Of a stretch of 64,000 nucleotides of DNA, positions 26,916 to 37,308 are shown one piece after another. The notes under the pieces were generated by a model. The model saw only the letters and a program-made list of their open reading frames with translations, ran no database searches and had not been told where the DNA came from. Origin of the DNA: Terrilactibacillus sp. S3-3. Lineage in GTDB: Bacteria > Bacillota > Bacilli > Bacillales > Sporolactobacillaceae. Location: the NCBI GenBank assembly GCA_030437565.1, contig CP129291.1, forward strand, positions 2,108,001 through 2,172,000, given 5' to 3'. Both the position numbers and the translations under genes were made by a program. The number at the start of each line of letters is the position of its first letter. Position 1 is the first letter of the stretch.

Positions 26916-27885
26916 GATACATCCCCCTCGCTAACAATTTAATATTAATATGATATCACATTTTCCTTTAAATGTATATTGATCAATCCAGCAAAAAAAC
27001 CACCCACAATGAGAATATGCTCTCATCAATGAATGGCCCTTCGAGATGCCGCATCCATTTCCATCTATTTTCCTTTTCAGCTCCTTGCCAATGCCTATTA
27101 ATAATCCGGGAGAAGACAAAAATTGCCAAACACAAACCTTTTTAAGCACCCGGGATAATGGATAACGATCTTCAGCCAATTTGAAACAGGCCGGGTAGTC
27201 TTAAAAACCGGGCCGGCGGCTTACCCATGCCCGGCAGCACCTGAGCCGGAGCCATTGTGCATGCCCATCGCACAGTACTGATCGTCATATGATAAATATA
27301 TACAAAAATTCCGGAACAGACCTGTGTCCATTCACCCGCCTTTTAAAAAAAGAGCTATGCTTCCCGGCGGCTCAGCGGTTGTTCGCAAATCGCTCATAAA
27401 TCGAAATAAGAAGCAGCCGGCTATCGCCAGCCTCGGGTGACATCTCAAAAAGTCGTTCACTTAAACGTGGCGTGATTATTTTCTCTCATCGGGAATGCCC
27501 GCAAACCGCCGCCTCTTGTCTCCCGCCCGCTGTCCGCAGCCGTTCCACAAATCAAGATAGGCCGGTTAGCTCGGACACTCAAACAATAAAGGTTCAACCG
27601 GGTGGCATCCATTTCTTCAGTACCGTCGGTTTTGCCGATAGTTCGGCGATCTGTGTTTTGGATTGGATCATCCATATCCTCAATCGTGCGGTGATCCACC
27701 GCATCATCCACCGGACAATTGAAAACTTTGATTCTTCTGAAATATGCGGCCGGACTAAGAAAGCAAATATTAAGAAGGCTGAGTTTGCAAATTTCGCTTC
27801 GCCATTACGGCCTTTGGGATAAAACAATCGCAGGTCCGCAGCTAAACACTTTTTCCCGATCAAACGCCATAGCCTGCAAAACCTT
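26916..27885. other. 970-bp region with no recognisable gene
   Basis: The longest apparently non-coding stretch of the window, between spoVS and the SPFH gene. Short open frames exist on both strands but none shows family motifs, a ribosome site or codon use like the neighbours. In B. subtilis the corresponding place holds tdh and kbl; no trace of either could be read here. Confidence 0.5.
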
Positions 27886-28146
27886 CTAACGCGGCTCGAC
27901 AATTAACTTTATCGCGGTTCTTTCCTCTCCATCAATCATAATATCCGTGAAAGCCGGAATACAGATGAGGTCTACTCCACTTGGTGCTACAAAGCCTCTT
28001 GCAATGGCAACCGCCTTAACCGCTTGGTTTAAAGCACCCGCTCCAATCGCCTGAATTTCTGCCGATTTCTGTTCTCTCATAGCATGAGCAAGTGCACCGG
28101 CAACAGAGTTAGGTATAGATTTTGCTGAAACTTTTAATACATCCAT
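27886..28146 (-). CDS. spoVS: Stage V sporulation protein S
   Basis: Alba-like small protein needed for progression through sporulation stage V. Intact at exactly the usual 86 residues: MDVLKVSAKSIPNSVAGALA through IGAGALNQAVKAVAIARGFV to GEERTAIKLIVEPR. AAAGGAGG precedes the ATG at ideal spacing. It lies downstream of ymdB and rny on the same strand, the Bacillus order rny-ymdB-spoVS. Confidence 0.97.
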   Translation of the reverse strand: MDVLKVSAKSIPNSVAGALAHAMREQKSAEIQAIGAGALNQAVKAVAIARGFVAPSGVDLICIPAFTDIMIDGEERTAIKLIVEPR

Positions 28147-28264
28147 TCCTGTACCTCCTTTAGATTATCACCCATACCTAATTATATTCTCTTTGAGATT
28201 GACTATTCCTGCTTATCTGACTCATTCTTATTGAAAAAGTGCGGCTGCCGCTCTCAAAAAACTT

Positions 28265-29065
28265 TCAACTCAAAAAAGGATGATCGGGATTAATGAGGCG
28301 CCGTTCCAATTTCAATGTTTTTCCCGTCTTCTCATCAATATCAATGACCACACAGCTTAGTTGTGCCGCTCCGGTTTCGCTCTCGAAACGGACGGGCATA
28401 TTCGTCAGAAAGCGCTTAATGACCGCTTCTCGCTGCACGCCGATAATCCCGTCGTACGGCCCCGTCATACCGACATCGGTCAAATAACCGGTTCCTTTAG
28501 GTAGAATGCGTTCGTCGGCCGTCTGAACATGTGTATGTGTGCCGACAACCGCCGATACGCGGCCGTCAAGGTACCAGGCCATCGCCAGTTTTTCGTTGTT
28601 GTTTCGCCGTGAAAATCGACAAAAATGATCGGTGTGACTTTTTTCTCGCTTCTTCAACAAGCCGATCTGCCGTTCGGAAAGGATCATTAATTGCCGGCAA
28701 AAAAACCCGCCCTTGCAAATTCATCACCGCAACCCGGCAGCGATTGATTGTAAGCATGCGCATGCCGGCGCCGGGCGTTCCATCGGGGAAATTAGCCGGT
28801 CTAACCAATCGGCCGGCTTCATCAATAAATTCAAAAAAATATCGCGATTATCCCACGTATGATTGCCCATCGTGATCATGTCCGCGCCTAGTTCCATCAG
28901 CCGGCTGTATATTTTTTTGGTCAATCCTTTGCCATGGGCCGCATTTTCACCATTGACGATCGTGACGGTTGGATGGTAGTGGCTTTTCAATTTGGAAAGA
29001 TAAGTTTCAACCATTTCCCGTCCCAGTTTTCCGTAAATATCGCCAATAAACAGTATTCTCAACAT
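28265..29065 (-). CDS. ymdB: YmdB-family metallophosphoesterase (two or more frameshifts)
   Basis: Calcineurin-like 2',3'-cAMP phosphodiesterase family; in B. subtilis it influences biofilm and motility heterogeneity. Metal ligands are visible in [38 protein letters not shown] and [20 protein letters not shown]. Slips near 28815 and 28680 separate three frames ([19 protein letters not shown] and [12 protein letters not shown]). The combined length of about 265 is normal. The start MLRILFIGD at 29065 is preferred to the upstream ATG by alignment to the family. Confidence 0.92.
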
Positions 29066-29130
29066 CTTGCCGTCCCGCTCCTTCATTCATTGACTTTTCC
29101 ACGCTCGTTCTTAAAGACATTCTCATAAAA

Positions 29131-29157
29131 AAAAAAGCGGCAAGTGCCGCTTTTTTA
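29131..29157. terminator. Bidirectional terminator behind rny
   Basis: Stem GCGGCA / TGCCGC flanked by A-run and T-run (AAAAAAAGCGGCAAGTGCCG then CTTTTTT), starting immediately at the rny stop. Confidence 0.85.
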
Positions 29158-30727
29158 TTTTGCATATTCAACCGCCCGTGTTTCGCGAATCACCGTTACT
29201 TTGATATGTCCCGGATAATCTAATTCGCTCTCAATTTTTTTCGTGATATCATGAGCCAGTTGATATGATTTAGCATCATCAATGATATCCGGTTGAACCA
29301 TGATGCGGATTTCTCGTCCCGCCTGAATAGCGTATGATTTTTCTACACCTTCAAAAGACTCGGAGATTTCCTCAAGTTTTTCCAACCGGCGAATATACGT
29401 CTCCAGCGTTTCCCGGCGTGCGCCCGGTCTTGCTGCCGACAATGCATCGGCCGCCGCCACCAGAACAGAAATCACGGAAGTGGGTTCCGTATCCCCGTGG
29501 TGAGAAGCAATACTGTTGATCACCACCGGGTGCTCTTTGTACTTGGTTGCCAGCTCAACGCCGATTTCAACGTGGCTGCCTTCGACTTCATGGTCGATGG
29601 CCTTGCCGATATCGTGCATCAGCCCTGCCCGTCTGGCAAGCATTTCGTCTTCGCCCAGTTCAGCCGCCATCAAGCCGGCCAAGAAGGCTACTTCGACAGA
29701 GTGCTTAAGCACATTCTGACCGTAGCTTGTTCTAAAATGCAACCTGCCGAGAATTTTAATCAAATCAGGATGCAGGCCGTGAATGCCGACTTCAAACGTC
29801 GTCTGCTCGCCGTAATCACGAATCATCATTTCATCCACTTCACGGCGCGATTTCTCGACCATCTCTTCAATCCGCGCCGGGTGAATCCGGCCGTCCTGAA
29901 CGAGTTTTTCAAGGGCAAGACGAGCCACTTCTCTGCGAATCGGATCAAATCCGGACAAAATAACAGCTTCAGGCGTATCATCAATGATAAGATCAATACC
30001 TGTCAAAGTTTCAAGAGTGCGAATATTTCTGCCTTCACGCCCGATAATTCGCCCTTTCATCTCGTCATTCGGAAGATTGACAACAGAAACGGTTGTCTCG
30101 GCAACATGATCCGCTGCACAGCGCTGGATCGCAAGCGAAAGAATGCTCTTAGCTTTCTTTTCTGCCTCTTCTTTGGCGCGCATCTCAATATCCTTAGCGA
30201 GTTGTGCCGCATCGTGAGCCGCTTCCTGTCTGACTTGACTGATAATCAATTCTTTTGCTTCTTCGTTTGTTAAACCGGAAATGCGTTCAAGTTCCGCATG
30301 TTGCTCGCGCAGCGATTCCTCCACTTTGCTTTCCATCTCTTCAATTTGTCGATGTTTCTTACTAAGAGTTTCCTCCTTTTTCTCCAATGAATTCTCTTTT
30401 TTGTCAAGAGCTTCACTTTTGCGATCGAGCAAATCCTCTTTTTGAACAAGGCGATTTTCCTGCCTTTGCAGTTCATTCCGACGTTCTCGAACTTCGCTTT
30501 CGGCTTCTGAGCGCAAGGTATGAATCTCATCCTTCGCTTCCAGAAGAGCTTCCTTTTTCAATGCCTCCGCTTCTCGCTTTGCATCCTCAGTGATTGGGGC
30601 GGGCGGGCGGCATTTTCAGCGGTCGCTATTTTGGCCTCAGCGATTGATTTTCTAATAAAGTAACCAACAAAAAGACAAAAACTATAGAGATCAGCGCAAT
30701 GGAGATGACTGTGAGTAAAATGAACAT
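29155..30727 (-). CDS. rny: Ribonuclease Y (two frameshifts near the N-terminus)
   Basis: Membrane-anchored endoribonuclease that initiates mRNA decay. The start [20 protein letters not shown] (AAGGAGGTGAA upstream) is the membrane anchor. Slips near 30650 and 30605 lead through [19 protein letters not shown] to a long continuous frame: coiled coil ([20 protein letters not shown]), KH domain ([20 protein letters not shown]) and HD domain with metal site [20 protein letters not shown]. About 523 residues. The partner RicA is encoded at 20653-21034 and ymdB follows downstream. Confidence 0.95.
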
Positions 30728-31050
30728 CATTTCACCTCCTTGCTTTTCCATATCGTCAAGAAGTAAAACAAATAGGTTTACTTTTTTAAAACTTTTTTGA
30801 CATATCATTTAATATTGTTATGAACTTGCAATTTAATTGTATAGTTGGATATTGGGCTTGTCAACCTGGGAGCAAAGCGGACTATTAAAACCGTTCATCA
30901 TCAGTCCCTTTTTTGATGGAAAAGCGAGGCACTTAGCCGCCGCCAATCGTGGTAACTTGCGTATTACGGGAGCGCTTCATGGCGAAGAATGCCGGCAACT
31001 AAAAAACTCAAGGACCGGCTTTCTGATCCTCCGGCCCGCCGTTCTGTATA
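30728..31050. other. Intergenic region upstream of rny
   Basis: About 320 bp between the recA terminator and the rny start. The rny promoter must lie here, but I see no strong sigma-A hexamer pair. A plus-strand open frame through here is antisense to the recA 3' end and has no domain. Confidence 0.4.
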
Positions 31051-31073
31051 TAAAAAAAGGCGCTGCCCGCGCC
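31051..31073 (-). terminator. Rho-independent terminator of recA
   Basis: GGCGC / GCGCC stem (31059-31073) followed on the minus strand by TTTTTTTA, abutting the recA stop. Confidence 0.85.
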
Positions 31074-32165
31074 TTAAAGAAGTTCACCTTGTTCGGTTTT
31101 GGACGGGGAACTGTCCGCCTTTCCCGCTTTTTTTGCCTTTCCGTTCTTGTTTTCTTCGCCGGCATTAGGGTCATCGTTTTCCAAATGATAGTGAGTGCGA
31201 ATTTGTTCAACGATTTGCTGCTTTATCTCTTCATTTTCTTTTAAAAACAGTTTGGCATTCTCGCGTCCTTGGCCCAGCCGTTCTTTATTATAGGAATACC
31301 AGGAGCCGCTTTTTTCGACAATGTCCAATTCGGAGCCGATATCAAGAATTTCGCCCTCTTTGGAAATGCCCTCTCCGTACATAATGTCCACTTCAGCCTG
31401 CTTAAACGGCGGAGCCACTTTGTTCTTGACAACCTTAATTCTCGCTCTGTTGCCGACAATTTCACTGCCTTGTTTCAAAGTTTCGGCCCGGCGTACTTCA
31501 AGACGCACAGACGCGTAAAATTTCAAGGCGCGCCCGCCCGGCGTTGTTTCCGGGTTGCCGAACATCACGCCGACTTTTTCCCTGATTTGATTAATAAAAA
31601 TCGCTGTCGTCTTTGATTTGCTGATCGCCCCCGAAAGCTTTCTAAGCGCCTGCGACATGAGCCTGGCTTGCAAACCGACATGCGCATCGCCCATTTCGCC
31701 TTCGATTTCCGCTTTCGGCACAAGCGCCGCCACCGAGTCAATCACAATAATATCTACCGCACCGCTGCGAACAAGCGCCTCCGCAATTTCCAGCGCCTGT
31801 TCACCGGTATCCGGCTGGGATAAAAGCAATTCGTCGATATTGACTCCGAGGTGTTCCGCATAGACCGGATCGAGCGCGTGCTCAGCATCGATAAATGCGG
31901 CCTGGCCGCCGCATTTTTGCGCTTCGGCAATCGCGTGCAAGGCAACGGTTGTCTTCCCTGAAGACTCCGGACCGTATACTTCAATGATTCTGCCGCGCGG
32001 GTAGCCGCCGACACCCATGGCAATGTCGAGTGCAAGCGAGCCGCTGGATACCGTCGATACCCGTTGTTCCGGCTGCTCGCCAAGTCTCATAATCGAGCCT
32101 TTTTGCCAAATTGTTTTTTCAATCTGCCGCAGCGCATTCTCTAAAGCTAATTTTCTATCGTTCAT
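31074..32165 (-). CDS. recA: RecA recombinase (compensating indels in the N-terminus)
   Basis: DNA strand exchange and SOS co-protease. Walker [16 protein letters not shown], Walker [22 protein letters not shown]1/L2 loops and [20 protein letters not shown] are all present, with an acidic/lysine-rich C-terminal tail. The frame is open, but after [17 protein letters not shown] it reads TIWQKGSIM where the family has QFGKGSIM. Removing one A from AAAA and two from CAAAAAGG restores the consensus, so the local sequence is probably wrong. The start is ATG 32165 (a TTG lies directly before). Own promoter and LexA box upstream. Confidence 0.97.
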   Translation of the reverse strand: MNDRKLALENALRQIEKTIWQKGSIMRLGEQPEQRVSTVSSGSLALDIAMGVGGYPRGRIIEVYGPESSGKTTVALHAIAEAQKCGGQAAFIDAEHALDPVYAEHLGVNIDELLLSQPDTGEQALEIAEALVRSGAVDIIVIDSVAALVPKAEIEGEMGDAHVGLQARLMSQALRKLSGAISKSKTTAIFINQIREKVGVMFGNPETTPGGRALKFYASVRLEVRRAETLKQGSEIVGNRARIKVVKNKVAPPFKQAEVDIMYGEGISKEGEILDIGSELDIVEKSGSWYSYNKERLGQGRENAKLFLKENEEIKQQIVEQIRTHYHLENDDPNAGEENKNGKAKKAGKADSSPSKTEQGELL

Positions 32166-32199
32166 CAATCACTCATCATCTCCTTAATAACCTATGTCC

Positions 32200-32228
32200 A
32201 TCATAACCCGTTTTCATCAATAAAACAA
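32200..32228 (-). promoter_or_regulatory. Putative sigma-A promoter of recA
   Basis: -35 TTGTTT (32223-32228), 17-bp spacer, -10 TATGAT (32200-32205) on the minus strand, 35 bp before the recA start. Confidence 0.65.
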
Positions 32229-32236
32229 TCAATTTG

Positions 32237-32250
32237 CGAACATTTATTCG
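32237..32250 (-). promoter_or_regulatory. LexA (SOS) box of recA
   Basis: CGAATAAATGTTCG on the minus strand differs from the Gram-positive CGAAC-N4-GTTCG consensus by one base. It lies 8 bp upstream of the -35 hexamer, overlapping the end of cinA. Confidence 0.75.
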
Positions 32251-33495
32251 TTTTCATTAAGCGGCAAGTGGAGCAGGCGCCGTCTGACCCAATCGTATCC
32301 GGTATTCGCCGTCTGGATCCGGATGAGCCCTCTGGATCCTTTAAACGGGAAGAGGCGGCTTTCCGTGCCGTTCCCATCGGCGATTCCGATATAGACAGTG
32401 CCGACTTCTTTTCCTTCACTTTTTTGTCCGGACCGGCCACGCCTGTAAAGCTGACACCGATATCCGCACCGCATTGTTTGCGAACCGACGCCGCCAAAAT
32501 TTCAGCACATTTGCTGCTGACAGCTCCCTCTTTTTCCAGCACATCAAGCGGTACACCAAGAATATGATGTTTCACTTCGTTCGTATAGCAGACGACACCG
32601 TTCAGTACCTCCGACGATCCCGGATAATCCGTCAGCCACTTGCTGGCCATTCCTCCCGTCAGGCTTTCGGCAAACGCAATCGTTTTTCCTGCGCTTTTGA
32701 GCAGGCGAAAAACGACTTCAGGCAGCGTCTCTTCCCCATATCCATACAGGAAATGCCCCCACTCTCTCATTGATTCGCTTTTCAATCTCATCCAGCATTT
32801 TTTTGGCCTCTTCACGGCTTTTATGTTTCGCCGTCAGCCGCAGCGTCACTTCGCTCTCTTTGGCAAGAGGCGCGATTGTCGGGTTCGTCTGCGCATCGAT
32901 GAGATCGATTATCTTTGACTCAAGCCGGGATTCGCCAATGCCGAAAAAGCGCAGCACGCGCGAACGGATATGTTCGGAATGGCGGTGCGAAAGGTACGGT
33001 TTGACCGCATCCAAATACATCGCTTTCATTTCAAACGGCGGTCCCGGCATTAAAATATACGTATGTCCGCCTTTTTGGATAATCATCCCCGGAGCATCCC
33101 CCCTGGCGGTTTGGCAGAACGTACGATCCCTCGATGACCAGCGTCTGTTTGCGGGTGTTTTCCGACATCTTTTTGCCCGTCGCCTTGAAATAATCCATCA
33201 TGCTGTCCAGGGCCTCTTGATCATAAACGAGGTTTCGGCCCAAAAATTTTGCGACCGTTTCCTTTGTCAAATCATCTTTTGTCGGCCCGAGACCGCCCGT
33301 GAAAATAAGCAAGTCGGCGCGCGATTCCGCCACGCGGATCGCGTGAACAAGTCTTTCTTCGTTGTCTCCGCAGGCCGTGTGGTAATACACATCAATCCCG
33401 AGCAGCGCGAGCTGTTCCGATATAAACTGGGCATTTGTATTGGCAATCTGTCCCAGCAATAATTCTGATCCGACGGCTATTATCTCCGCATTCAT
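32244..33495 (-). CDS. cinA: CinA, competence/damage-inducible protein (about three frameshifts)
   Basis: N-terminal MoaB/MogA-like domain ([40 protein letters not shown]) and C-terminal PncC-type nicotinamide-nucleotide amidase domain ([34 protein letters not shown]). Slips near 33100 (six-G run), 32760 and 32440 must be joined. The correct C-terminus is [20 protein letters not shown], ending LPLNENE at 32244. About 417 residues. GAAGGGGG precedes the ATG. It is upstream of recA, the common pgsA-cinA-recA order. Confidence 0.92.
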
Positions 33496-33579
33496 CTTGC
33501 AGGCCCCCTTCTCGCAAATAGCGCGCTTACGTGAATCTTGATTAGCAGTCCCAATAATAAAACGTGTCAATGAAACCTA

Positions 33580-34160
33580 TCATTTGGATTTTAACAAAAT
33601 GGCTCTATTCTTGTAGAAATAATCCCATCCGGAAATGATCGTCATGACAACGGCGATCCACAGCAAGATATCTTCGAGCGGAAATCCGCCGCTACCGAAC
33701 GGCACATTGTTAAACAAGTAAAAAATAATCGCCAGCATCTGAAATAAGGTTTTCCATTTTGCCACTTTGCTGGCGGCAATCACCTCGCCTTCCCCCGCCG
33801 CAACAAGCCGCAAACCGGTCACCGCAAATTCGCGGGCTAAGATGATAATCACCATCCATGAAGCCATTCTCCCCATTCCAACGAACGAAACAAATGCGCT
33901 CATCACCAGCAGTTTATCTGCCAGGGGATCCAAAAATTTTCCGAAGTTCGTGACCAAGTGAAGTTTTCTGGCGTAGTAACCGTCAAGCCAGTCCGTGCAT
34001 GAAGCAATGATAAAAATGAGGCCGGCAATCAGCTGGGAAACCAGAACCGAAGCGTTTCCCAAACCGATTTGTCCAAGATTCATTGGAACTAAAAGGAGAT
34101 AATAAGAAAAGCGGGGATCATGATCATTCTGGATACAGTTAACTTATTAGCGATGTTCAT
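33580..34160 (-). CDS. pgsA: CDP-diacylglycerol-glycerol-3-phosphate phosphatidyltransferase (one frameshift)
   Basis: Makes phosphatidylglycerophosphate in the membrane; essential for PG. The start MNIANKLTVSRMIMIPAFL has GGAGG upstream. One missing T at about 34094 separates it from LVPMNLGQIGLGNASVLVSQ. The CDP-alcohol phosphotransferase motif D-x2-DG-x2-AR-x8-G-x3-D-x3-D reads DWLDGYYARKLHLVTNFGKF then LDPLADK. Four to five TM helices, about 193 residues. Confidence 0.95.
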
Positions 34161-34229
34161 CAAAAAATCCTCCATGATTTCAAAATTATTTTATCAATTT
34201 AATGAAAAACACCACAGGCAGCAAAAGAA

Positions 34230-34255
34230 GAGAGTCACCGAAGCGGCTGACTCTC
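34230..34255 (-). terminator. Hairpin terminator behind rodZ
   Basis: GAGAGTCA / TGACTCTC stem with a 10-nt loop; the minus-strand continuation is TTCTTTTGC. It lies 15 bp after the rodZ stop. Confidence 0.7.
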
Positions 34256-34270
34256 TCTTGGTGTTTCCCC

Positions 34271-35160
34271 TTATTTCTTAAACGCGATGTTGATCTTTTG
34301 GGTGACCGTCTGGCTTGGAAATTTAAATGTCTTTCCGTTGATTTTAAGAATCGTGTTTGGAACACTGCCGATATTCAGACTAAGTGTCGATACACCTGAA
34401 GCATCAAAATGGAACGTTTTCTTCTGTGCGGCCGAGGCCAATCCGTATGCCAGTTTTTTGCCGGTTGCGCTGTCCGTCGCGCTCACCCATGTTTGCTGTC
34501 CTTTTTTCGCTGAAATATCCACAACAAATTTTTTCGTTTTGGACAACGTATAAGAGGAGATATTTCCCTGCGTTTGAACAAGTTTCAGCGACTGTTTAAC
34601 AGGTTGTTTTTTCTCAGTCTTTTTCTGGGTTTGGGCTTTCTTCTTTGAAGAAGACGTATCGGATTTCACTTGTTTTGGCTTGTCGCTGCTCTTTTTGTAT
34701 GCCACATTCGTACTTTCCGTACTTCCTTGGGAAGACGTATCGGATTTCTTGGCAAAGAAATGTGCGGCACTTACCCAGATAATAAACAGCACGGCCAAAA
34801 TAAGCACAACGACAGCTATTTTGGTTAAAAGTGAAGACCAATTTGTCGATGAGCGTTTCCCGGCTTTTGGCCTAATCCGCTCGGCACGGGGCGGCAGCGG
34901 ATGAAAATCGACTGTTTCTTGGCGGGCTTTTGGAATTTCAGAGGCGAATTCTTCAAAAATGGCCGCGGAATCGAGGTCAACCGCTTCCGCATAATTTTTG
35001 ATAAACGCTCTCGTGTAAAACTCGCCGGGAAGTTGCGCATAGTCCCCTTCTTCAATCGCAGAAAGATAGCGCTTCTGAATTTTCGTTATCTCTTGAGATC
35101 ATCCAGAGACAAGCCCTTGGCCTCGCGCGCTTCTCGTAACGTTTGACCTAGTTCACTCAA
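34271..35160 (-). CDS. rodZ: RodZ-family cell-shape protein (YmfM) (several frameshifts)
   Basis: Bitopic protein linking MreB to the elongasome. The TTG start gives LSELGQTLREAREAKGLSLD, a Cro/CI-type HTH. A slip near 35097 leads to ITKIQKRYLSAIEEGDYAQL and PGEFYTRAFIKNYAEAVDLD. Further slips join PLPPRAERIRPKAGKR to the single TM helix VLILAVLFIIWVSAAHFFA. Outside is a Lys/Ser/Thr-rich linker (KKKAQTQKKTEKKQPVKQSL) and a C-terminal DUF4115 beta domain. About 296 residues. Confidence 0.88.
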
Positions 35161-35179
35161 TTATAAACACCTGCCAATA

Positions 35180-35962
35180 TTAGTTAAAATCGAAATTGGA
35201 AAAACCGGAATTAAGGTCACTTTCTTCATACGTTATTTTTTCATCCCGGTGATTGCGAAGCTCGAGCAGATAGTCAAAGTCCTCTAGACAGTATTCGGTC
35301 CCTTGAACAAATACGTCAGGGTGTTCAACGACTTTTGTGACCGGCATTTGCATCATTTGCCGAACCAGCTCCCAATGGCTGTCGCCGGCGCGCTTCGTGG
35401 ATACAACCCCGTCAATGACAAAAATATGATCGCCGGAGAACTCATCGTCTGAAAGCTGGCTCCGAACCGTCTGCTTTAAAAGCGTCGAAGAAACGAAAAC
35501 CCATCGCTTATTGGCGGAAACGCTTGCGGCAATAATCGATTCTGATTTACCGACACGCGGCATACCGCGAATACCAATTAAACGATGTCCCTCTTGCTTA
35601 AAAAGTTCGGCCATAAAATCAACAAGCAAACCGATCTCATCGCGGACAAAGCGAAACGTCTTCTTATCGTCGGCGTCTCTCTCAATGTAACGGCCGTGGC
35701 GTACGGCCAGTCGATCACTCAATTTCGGCTCACGTAATTTCGTGACATTAATATTGTCCATCGTCTTCACTATCGCAAGAAACCGCTTGATCTGAGAATC
35801 ATCATGAGTGGACACGAGCAGCCCTCTCCGTTCATTATCAACACCGTTGATCGTCATGATGTTGATGCCAAGCATGCCTAAAAGCGAAGAGACATCCCCC
35901 AGCAATCCCGGTCTGTTTCTATGTATTTCATATTCCAAATACCATTCTTTTTCGCTGCCCAA
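35180..35962 (-). CDS. ymfK: YmfK-like DUF3388 protein (ACT + P-loop-like)
   Basis: 260 residues, intact, function unknown. The N-terminus YLEYEIHRNRPGLLGDVSSL, then GMLGINIMTINGVDNERRGL, is an ACT-like ligand-binding domain. A P-loop-like motif GIRGMPRVGKSESIIAASVS follows, with a probable Walker B strand HIFVIDGVVSTKRAG. It keeps its place between ymfJ and rodZ, as in B. subtilis. The domain pair suggests ligand-controlled nucleotide binding; no activity can be assigned. Confidence 0.88.
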   Translation of the reverse strand: MGSEKEWYLEYEIHRNRPGLLGDVSSLLGMLGINIMTINGVDNERRGLLVSTHDDSQIKRFLAIVKTMDNINVTKLREPKLSDRLAVRHGRYIERDADDKKTFRFVRDEIGLLVDFMAELFKQEGHRLIGIRGMPRVGKSESIIAASVSANKRWVFVSSTLLKQTVRSQLSDDEFSGDHIFVIDGVVSTKRAGDSHWELVRQMMQMPVTKVVEHPDVFVQGTEYCLEDFDYLLELRNHRDEKITYEESDLNSGFSNFDFN

Positions 35963-36103
35963 CCGAGTTCCCCCTTAAAAGACACACCGTATTAAATGTA
36001 TAATAAATGATAGCAGCTTTCAAGAATAAAATTTTACAATCAAAGTCCCGAATACCTTTCTCACGTACCCCATTTTAACATAATTCGACAAAACGATATC
36101 CTT

Positions 36104-36139
36104 TTGCAAAAAGGGAATACCTAGCGGCATCCCCTTTTG
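36104..36139 (-). terminator. Terminator behind ymfJ
   Basis: GCAAAAAGGGAATACC pairs imperfectly with GGCATCCCCTTTTGC around TAGC. It ends in a T-run on the minus strand, 14 bp after the ymfJ stop. Confidence 0.65.
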
Positions 36140-36152
36140 CATATTTCGTTTG

Positions 36153-36413
36153 TTATTGTATCCCGCTTTTGTTATCAACCAATTTAACCATTAAATTGGC
36201 GATCGTGTGCTGCTCATTCTCATCGGCAACGTTCCACAAATCAGATAAAACGCGTTCTTGTTCATTTTTTGGATCAACGTTATCAGCTAAATAATCGCCA
36301 ACCTTGGCAGCAAAACTGGTAATCATGTTCTGACTGATTCCCGCTCCTTTTGCTTGATCCATCCGATCAGCCAAAAAGCCTTTCCATTGATCCCAGTTAT
36401 CCAAAACAGACAT
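36153..36413 (-). CDS. ymfJ: YmfJ-like DUF3243 protein
   Basis: 86 residues, intact. All-helical small protein (NWDQWKGFLADRMDQAKGAG, VGDYLADNVDPKNEQERVLS, DLWNVADENEQHTIANLMVK). GGAGGGTATCC lies ahead of the ATG. Conserved in the ymf cluster of Bacillales; the role is unknown. Confidence 0.9.
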   Translation of the reverse strand: MSVLDNWDQWKGFLADRMDQAKGAGISQNMITSFAAKVGDYLADNVDPKNEQERVLSDLWNVADENEQHTIANLMVKLVDNKSGIQ

Positions 36414-36560
36414 TGGATACCCTCCTTTGAATTATCGTTCACTCTTAGCTTGTCGCATTATGAAAAAAATATGCACAAAAATCAGTCTTCCTTCAAGCCT
36501 TAAAGTGACAGGAAGGATCGGGATCTGAAAAAGCGGCAGAATAAAGCTTTTCCTCGGGTC

Positions 36561-37289
36561 TCAGCATCTCCAGGCCCCATTGATGGAGATGACCTGTCCA
36601 TTGATATAATCCGCTTCCGGCGTCAGCAAATAATTAACAAGAGCAGCAATTTCATCCGGACGAGCCAGCCTGCCCATCGGAATGGCCTCTTTTATAAAAT
36701 CCAGATCTTCCTTGCCGAACTCGGCCATCATTTGTGTGTCCACGGCTCCGGGGGCGACCGCATTAACAGAAATGCCGCTCGGCGCCACCTCTTGTGCCAA
36801 GGCTTTGACAAACGTATTTTGTCCGCCCTTGACCATTGAATACAGCACTTCCATCGAAGCGCCGCTCGTCCCCCATATAGATGAAATAACCACGATTTTC
36901 CCTTTTTTTTCGTGGATCATATAAGTCATCAATTGTTGAACAATCGTAAATAAACTTGTCAGATGCAGTTGGATAAAGGCATCCAAGGTTTGTTTTTTTA
37001 CCTCTTGGAAAAGACCTACCTGGCTTTTCCCGCAATTATAGACAATGCTGTCGATCGGAATCTTGATTTGATCAAGCAGCGTTTCCGGGCCGGACGAAGC
37101 CGACAGATCGGCCTGAATACTAATAAATGTCTGCTCAGGATAAAGCGAAGCCAGTTCTTCCGTTAAATGGTGAATGCCTTCTTTATCCGAATTGAAGTGA
37201 AGGTAGAGCGACCAGCCGGCACTGGCCAGTTTTCTGGCCGTCGCCTGACCGATACCGCCGCTCGCACCCGTAATTAAAGCTGTTTTCAC
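36561..37289 (-). CDS. ymfI: SDR-family oxidoreductase YmfI
   Basis: 242 residues, intact, NAD(P)-dependent short-chain dehydrogenase related to FabG. Cofactor loop MKTALITGASGGIGQATARK (TGxxxGIG), NCGK in place of NNAG, catalytic Ser in GKIVVISSIWGTSGAS, Tyr and Lys in VLYSMVKGGQN, and the PG motif NAVAPGAVDTQMM. The substrate is unknown. Between ymfH and ymfJ as in B. subtilis. Confidence 0.92.
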   Translation of the reverse strand: MKTALITGASGGIGQATARKLASAGWSLYLHFNSDKEGIHHLTEELASLYPEQTFISIQADLSASSGPETLLDQIKIPIDSIVYNCGKSQVGLFQEVKKQTLDAFIQLHLTSLFTIVQQLMTYMIHEKKGKIVVISSIWGTSGASMEVLYSMVKGGQNTFVKALAQEVAPSGISVNAVAPGAVDTQMMAEFGKEDLDFIKEAIPMGRLARPDEIAALVNYLLTPEADYINGQVISINGAWRC

Positions 37290-37308
37290 GAACTATCACC
37301 TAGTTACT

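Noticed and set aside
27594..27902. 102-codon minus-strand frame upstream of spoVS
   Set aside because: No recognisable motifs or ribosome site, unusual composition, and it overlaps the spoVS end.
29497..30273. 258-codon plus-strand frame across rny
   Set aside because: Antisense to the KH and HD domains of RNase Y, with no similarity of its own.
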